Below, in pieces: positions 52,748-56,353 of a stretch of DNA of 56,353 nucleotides. Source of the DNA: an uncultured Clostridia bacterium (GTDB lineage Bacteria > Bacillota > Clostridia > Peptostreptococcales > Anaerovoracaceae); the NCBI GenBank assembly GCA_938046095.1, contig CALIXS010000009.1, forward strand, positions 1 through 56,353. Direction: 5' to 3'. The notes beneath the pieces were generated by a model, which was not told the origin of the DNA, searched no databases, and saw nothing but the letters and a program-made list of their open reading frames with translations. The position numbers and the translations under genes were made by a program. The stretch's first letter is position 1; each line of letters begins with the position of its first letter.

Positions 52748-53335
52748 ATGATTTTCTTTACAGCAGATACACATTTCGGCCATGCCAACATCATCCGTAT
52801 GTGTGAGCGGCCATATTTCGATATTGAGGAAATGAACGAGGCGTTTATTGACGCATGGAATGACCGCGTAAGCGGCGGCGATACCGTGTATATTATCGGA
52901 GATATGTTTTTCCGATGTGCTGACCCTGAGCCGATTTTGCAACGGCTCAAGGGGAAGAAACGCCTGGTACTCGGCAATCACGACGGCTCGTGGATGGGAA
53001 AGGTGGACCTTCCCCGCTATTTTTCCAGCGTGGATACCATGCTGGAAATCTCTGATGGAAAACATGGCCTGACCTTGTGCCATTATCCGCTTCTCACGTG
53101 GAAGCATGCAAAACGGTCCTATATGATCCACGGACACATCAACAACGATACCAGCGCGGATTACTGGCCGTTGCTTTGCAGGCGTGAAAGAGTGCTGAAC
53201 GCCGGAGTAGACATCAACGAGTATCAGCCGGTTCCATTCGATGAACTGCTCGAGAATAACCGGCGATGGAAAGCAGAGAACGGGGTGATTGGGAATGACA
53301 TGTTTCGCAAGATTTTACAAAAATTGAAATTCTAA
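52748..53335 (+). CDS. Calcineurin-like metallophosphoesterase
   Basis: The 195-residue cytoplasmic enzyme has the metal-binding motifs of the family in order: ADTHFGH (Asp7, His9), IIGD, GNHD, LCHYP and HGHIN. It is short and lacks extra domains, like small phage- and bacteria-encoded phosphodiesterases of unknown substrate. GGAGG lies 6 bases before the ATG. Codon use and base composition differ from the cobalamin locus, and it lies between two matching inverted repeats, which suggests acquired DNA. The substrate cannot be predicted. Confidence 0.9.
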   Translation: MIFFTADTHFGHANIIRMCERPYFDIEEMNEAFIDAWNDRVSGGDTVYIIGDMFFRCADPEPILQRLKGKKRLVLGNHDGSWMGKVDLPRYFSSVDTMLEISDGKHGLTLCHYPLLTWKHAKRSYMIHGHINNDTSADYWPLLCRRERVLNAGVDINEYQPVPFDELLENNRRWKAENGVIGNDMFRKILQKLKF

Positions 53336-53408
53336 AAGTTTGTGGAATTGAGTTAACAAAATTTTTGCTGCTTCTAAAGCGATACCCTAAAATCGTGAGG
53401 TTTATCTT

Positions 53409-53448
53409 CATTGATAAGTTCATCATATTATTATTGTACTTCTCAATG
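53409..53448. repeat. 40-base imperfect inverted repeat, copy B
   Basis: CATTGATAAGT (53409-53419) and ACTTCTCAATG (53438-53448) pair except at one position, with an 18-base spacer as in copy A. The outer C-G/G-C pair of copy A next to the end is A-T here, so pairing is kept while bases differ. A related smaller palindrome, ATTGA-CAAGTTA-TCAAT, lies at 53508-53524 near the next start codon. Confidence 0.75.
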
Positions 53449-53454
53449 GGGGCA

Positions 53455-53483
53455 TTGATTTTATATTTGTCATCAGGTATAAT
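53455..53483 (+). promoter_or_regulatory. Promoter of the DUF4143 ATPase gene
   Basis: TTGATT at 53455-53460 and TATAAT at 53478-53483 are spaced by 17 bases, about 50 bases before the start codon and immediately after inverted repeat copy B. Confidence 0.8.
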
Positions 53484-53534
53484 GTGATTGCGAACTTGCA
53501 TAATAATATTGACAAGTTATCAATGGAGAACGCT

Positions 53535-54836
53535 ATGGAGATTAAAAGAGATTCCTACCTGAAGCAGTTGATCGGCTATGCATGGGACGGACAGGTGAAG
53601 GTCATTACCGGTGTGCGCCGGTGCGGGAAGTCTTATCTGCTGCGGACCCTGTATAAGAATTATCTGTTGGGAAACGGAATAAGCGAGGATCATATTATCG
53701 TCATTGAACTTGACCTTGCAAGGGATATTCGCTATCGCAACCCATTGGAGCTGACAGCGTATGTGAAGGAACGCATTGGCAATCAGAAAGAACAGTTTTA
53801 TCTATTCTTGGATGAGATACAGATGTCAGACGAGGTTCCGAACCCCTATAACCCGAATGGAAAGCCTATCACTTTCTATGATGCGCTCAATGATCTGAAA
53901 ACCCTTTCCAATCTTGACGTCTATGTGACCGGAAGCAATTCACGGATGTTGTCCAGTGATATTCTGACTGAATTTCGTGGCCGCAGCGACGAGGTGCGCA
54001 TACATCCGCTTTCCTTCGCGGAGTATTATGCTGCAGCCGGAGGCGACAAGGCGGATGCCTTTGACAATTATGCCTTTTACGGCGGGATGCCGCTCATTTT
54101 CTCAAGGCCGGATGATGAGGCTCGCATGGCTTATCTGAAAGCATTGTTTACTGAAGTATATATCAAAGACATCGTAGAGCGGAAAAAAATCACCCGTATA
54201 GACGTTCTGTCTGACATTTTGGATCTGCTCTGTTCTTCGGTAGGTTCGCTTACAAATCCGAATAATGTGGCAAACGCGATCAACTCCATGCAAAAGCTGA
54301 AGAGCAAAGACCAAATCGCTCCCAATACCGTGAAATCCTATATGGCTCATCTGGAAGATGCCTTTCTTTTCAGTGAATGCAAACGCTATGATGTGAAGGG
54401 TAAGAGCTATTTCGAGTATCCGAACAAATACTATTGTGAAGATATCGGCCTTCGCAACGCAAGGATCGGCTTTCGCCAGCAGGAAATGACGCATATCATG
54501 GAGAACATTATCTATAACGAGTTGGCAATCCGCCGTGCCAGCGTGGATATTGGAATCGTATATTCCAATGAAAAAGATGAAAGAGGGAAGCAAAAAAGAA
54601 CCGCAAGGGAGATTGACTTTGTTGTATCCAAAGGTGGCAAAAAGATGTATATCCAATCTGCCTATGCCATGGAAAATCCGGAAAAAATCAATACCGAGAT
54701 GAGACCGTTTTCTCTGACTGGCGATTCCTTTCCGAAAATTGTAGTACGCCACGATGTAAGAAAGCGATGGTATGACGAAAATGGCGTGTTAAACATCGGG
54801 GTCATAGACTTTCTTCTGGATGACAGTCTTATTTGA
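53535..54836 (+). CDS. AAA family ATP-binding protein with DUF4143 domain
   Basis: A 433-residue cytoplasmic P-loop protein. Walker A is GVRRCGKSYLLR (about 26-37), Walker B is FLFLDEIQ-like (YLFLDEIQM near 96) and YVTGSNSRMLS is a sensor-type motif. The C-terminal half is a DUF4143 domain (YCEDIGLRNA, followed by EIDFVV, the pattern of a nuclease-like fold with a conserved acidic residue). These proteins are common as lone accessory genes in gut anaerobes and have no established role. GGAGAA precedes ATG 53535 by 4 bases; ATG 53523 is an in-frame alternative without a ribosome binding site. Confidence 0.88.
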   Translation: MEIKRDSYLKQLIGYAWDGQVKVITGVRRCGKSYLLRTLYKNYLLGNGISEDHIIVIELDLARDIRYRNPLELTAYVKERIGNQKEQFYLFLDEIQMSDEVPNPYNPNGKPITFYDALNDLKTLSNLDVYVTGSNSRMLSSDILTEFRGRSDEVRIHPLSFAEYYAAAGGDKADAFDNYAFYGGMPLIFSRPDDEARMAYLKALFTEVYIKDIVERKKITRIDVLSDILDLLCSSVGSLTNPNNVANAINSMQKLKSKDQIAPNTVKSYMAHLEDAFLFSECKRYDVKGKSYFEYPNKYYCEDIGLRNARIGFRQQEMTHIMENIIYNELAIRRASVDIGIVYSNEKDERGKQKRTAREIDFVVSKGGKKMYIQSAYAMENPEKINTEMRPFSLTGDSFPKIVVRHDVRKRWYDENGVLNIGVIDFLLDDSLI

Positions 54837-54859
54837 ATAATCACATATTTGGACTTCAG

Positions 54860-54893
54860 ACCGATTGATTTCAGCAGAAATCATCCGGTTTTT
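54860..54893 (+). terminator. Terminator of the DUF4143 ATPase gene
   Basis: TGATTT (66-71 of 548xx) pairs with AAATCA (54878-54883), and outside a small internal loop ACCG (54860-54863) pairs with CGGT (54886-54889), followed by TTTTT (54889-54893). Confidence 0.75.
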
Positions 54894-54898
54894 AGTTT

Positions 54899-54947
54899 GC
54901 GCGCCATGGGCGCGCTCTAACGGGTGAAAGTCCCGAGTACGGATAAC
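54899..54947 (+). other. Possible 5' relic of a group II intron, cut off by the IS element
   Basis: GCGCGCC-ATG-GGCGCGC (54899-54915) is a perfect hairpin, followed by CTAACGGGTGAAAGTCCCGA and GTACGG. The combination GGGTGAAAGTCCC with a GC hairpin at the 5' side resembles the start of domain I of bacterial group II introns. No reverse transcriptase or domain V is present; the sequence stops at the left end of the IS256-type element. Identification is tentative. Confidence 0.35.
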
Positions 54948-56292
54948 GTAAAATAAGTTTCGCAAATTCAATTAAATAGACATAGCTTCTTGCCATCGGT
55001 ATGATTAAGTCACCACAACTCTAATCGCCGAAAGGAGGCAATAACTATGTCTGGCAACATTATACAATTGAACGAGGATCTCATAAAGAACAATCTTAAA
55101 GATCTTGTCCGCAACAGTGTCGAGGCGACCCTCAATGCCCTGCTCGATCACGAGGCCGATGAACTCGTGAATGCCGAGAAATACGAACGTAGCGGCGATC
55201 GTAAGGGCTATCGCTCCGGTCACTATGATCGCAACTTTACCACAACATCGGGGGACGTCACGCTCCATGTCCCGAAGTTGAAAGGAATCTCATTCGAAAC
55301 CGCTATCATCGAGCGATATCGACGCCATGAGTGCTCCGTAGAAGAAGCACTGATCGAGATGTACCTGGCTGGTGTATCGGTCCGCCGAGTCGAGGACATC
55401 ACCGAAGCTCTGTGGGGAACCAAGGTCTCTCCCGGAACGATCAGCAACCTCAATAAGAAAGCTTACGAACACATCGAAGAATGGCGAACCCGTCCGCTTA
55501 GCGGCGATTATCCGTATGTTTACGTGGATGGTGTGTTCCTGAAACGCAGCTGGGGAGGCGAGATTCAGAACGTTTCCATCCTTGTTGCCATCGGGGTTGA
55601 TAAGGATGGCTACCGCGAAATCATTGGTGCAGCTGAGGGCATGAAGGAAGACAAAGAAAGTTGGAAGAACTTCTTTATCGACCTAAAGAAGCGCGGCCTC
55701 ACCGGTGTTCGTCTTGTCATCGGCGACAAATGTCTCGGCATGCTGGAGTCGCTAAGCGAAGTCTATCCGGACGCGAAGTCCCAGCGGTGCACGGTTCATT
55801 TCTACCGCAACGTTTTCTCTGCTACGCCGAGAAAACTAATGCGTGAAGTCTCCATGATGCTGAAGGCCATTCATGCGCAGGAGAGCCGTGAAGCAGCCAT
55901 TCAAAAAGCAAAAGCAGTTGCGCAGCGATTGAAGGAGCTAAAACTATCCGGAGCCTCGAAAATCGTCGAAGACGGCGTTGAAGAGACCTTAGCCTATATG
56001 TACTTCCCAAGCCAACACTGGCTTCGAATCCGGACGAACAACACGATCGAACGGGTTAATCGTGAGATTAAACGAAGAACCAAAGCGATCGGCGCTTTCC
56101 CGGACGGTCAGAGCGCATTAATGCTCGTCTGCGCCAGACTGCGTCACGTTGCCGGAACCACCTGGGGAACAAAACGATATCTGAACATGCATCACTTATT
56201 TGATCAGGAGCTCCAGTCAGAAACTGATCGTGAGGCTGCCGGTTAACCGGCCGCACAACCGATGGCAAATGAATTTGCGAAAGATTATTGAC
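54948..56292 (+). mobile_element. IS256-family insertion sequence
   Basis: One transposase gene is bounded by terminal inverted repeats. The core TTTCGCAAATTCA at 54958-54970 recurs inverted as TGAATTTGCGAAA at 56270-56282, with weaker matches toward the tips (GT-AA at the outer end). The ends given are estimates to within a few bases; a matching target-site duplication is not visible. Nothing is seen in the remaining 61 bases of the window. Confidence 0.8.
55047..56246 (+). CDS. IS256-family (mutator-type) transposase
   Basis: A 399-residue transposase of normal length for IS256. It has the N-terminal GDRKGYRSGHYDRNFTTTSG, the first catalytic Asp in YVYVDGVFLK (about residue 160), the second in VIGDKCLGM (about 227) and the catalytic Glu in NTIERVNREIKRRTKAIGAFP (about 335). 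AAAGGAGG lies 8 bases before the ATG. The frame is open from start to stop, so the element may be active. Confidence 0.95.
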   Translation: MSGNIIQLNEDLIKNNLKDLVRNSVEATLNALLDHEADELVNAEKYERSGDRKGYRSGHYDRNFTTTSGDVTLHVPKLKGISFETAIIERYRRHECSVEEALIEMYLAGVSVRRVEDITEALWGTKVSPGTISNLNKKAYEHIEEWRTRPLSGDYPYVYVDGVFLKRSWGGEIQNVSILVAIGVDKDGYREIIGAAEGMKEDKESWKNFFIDLKKRGLTGVRLVIGDKCLGMLESLSEVYPDAKSQRCTVHFYRNVFSATPRKLMREVSMMLKAIHAQESREAAIQKAKAVAQRLKELKLSGASKIVEDGVEETLAYMYFPSQHWLRIRTNNTIERVNREIKRRTKAIGAFPDGQSALMLVCARLRHVAGTTWGTKRYLNMHHLFDQELQSETDREAAG

Positions 56293-56353
56293 ACAACCTC
56301 AAGTTCAAGGTCTTTCTTAATATGCATTGTTTCTAATAAGTTTCGAATATAAT

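Noticed and set aside
54937..56301. Target-site duplication of the IS element
   Set aside because: The 8-9 bases on the two sides (CGGATAAC and ACAACCTC) do not match, so it cannot be claimed.

Overview
The window looks like a low-to-mid GC Gram-positive anaerobe of the class Clostridia. The reasons are strong AGGAGG-type ribosome binding sites, sigma-A promoters with 16-18 base spacers, terminator-coupled cobalamin riboswitches, wall proteins with triple CWB2 (Pfam Cell wall binding repeat 2) anchors, choline-binding-type repeats, an ECF vitamin transporter, and dockerin and cohesin-like modules. The genus cannot be fixed from the sequence. No rRNA, tRNA, CRISPR array or phage region was seen.

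Region 1 (1-15.3 kb) is mostly surface glycan. A small lipoprotein is followed by an array of 91/92-base tandem repeats. Next comes an autolysin-like glucosaminidase with choline-binding-type repeats. A polysaccharide cluster follows: UDP-GlcNAc 2-epimerase, two paralogous Wzy-like polymerases, a glycosyltransferase, a Wzz-like protein, a Wzx flippase and LicD. A phosphorylcholine unit with its own promoter then encodes an HTH-nucleotidyltransferase-choline kinase fusion, a separate LicC and a BCCT choline transporter. The likely product is a phosphorylcholine-decorated surface glycan, to which the autolysin could bind.

Region 2 (15.4-16.8 kb, minus strand) holds an XRE-type regulator and an acyltransferase-3 membrane protein.

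Region 3 (16.84-52.4 kb) is the most interesting part. A cobalamin riboswitch with terminator precedes 13 closely spaced co-directional genes. They encode three large exported proteins (beta-propeller, cohesin-like, dockerin, CWB2 and DUF4430 modules), a MoxR ATPase/DUF58/transglutaminase-like trio, a large membrane-anchored GLUG-repeat protein, an alpha/alpha-toroid protein resembling the alpha domain of transcobalamin and intrinsic factor, a DUF4430 protein resembling the transcobalamin beta domain, a complete ECF transporter (T, fused A-A', S), and a second cohesin-like/CWB2 protein. A second promoter and cobalamin riboswitch control a 2203-residue CWB2 protein with two DUF4430-like regions. 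I read the whole as a candidate Gram-positive surface capture and uptake system for cobalamin, built from a split bacterial version of the transcobalamin clamp and feeding an ECF transporter.

Region 4 (52.4-56.35 kb) is accessory DNA with different base and codon use. It contains a metallophosphoesterase flanked by two matching 40-base inverted repeats, a DUF4143 AAA ATPase with its own promoter, a possible group II intron relic, and an IS256-family element.
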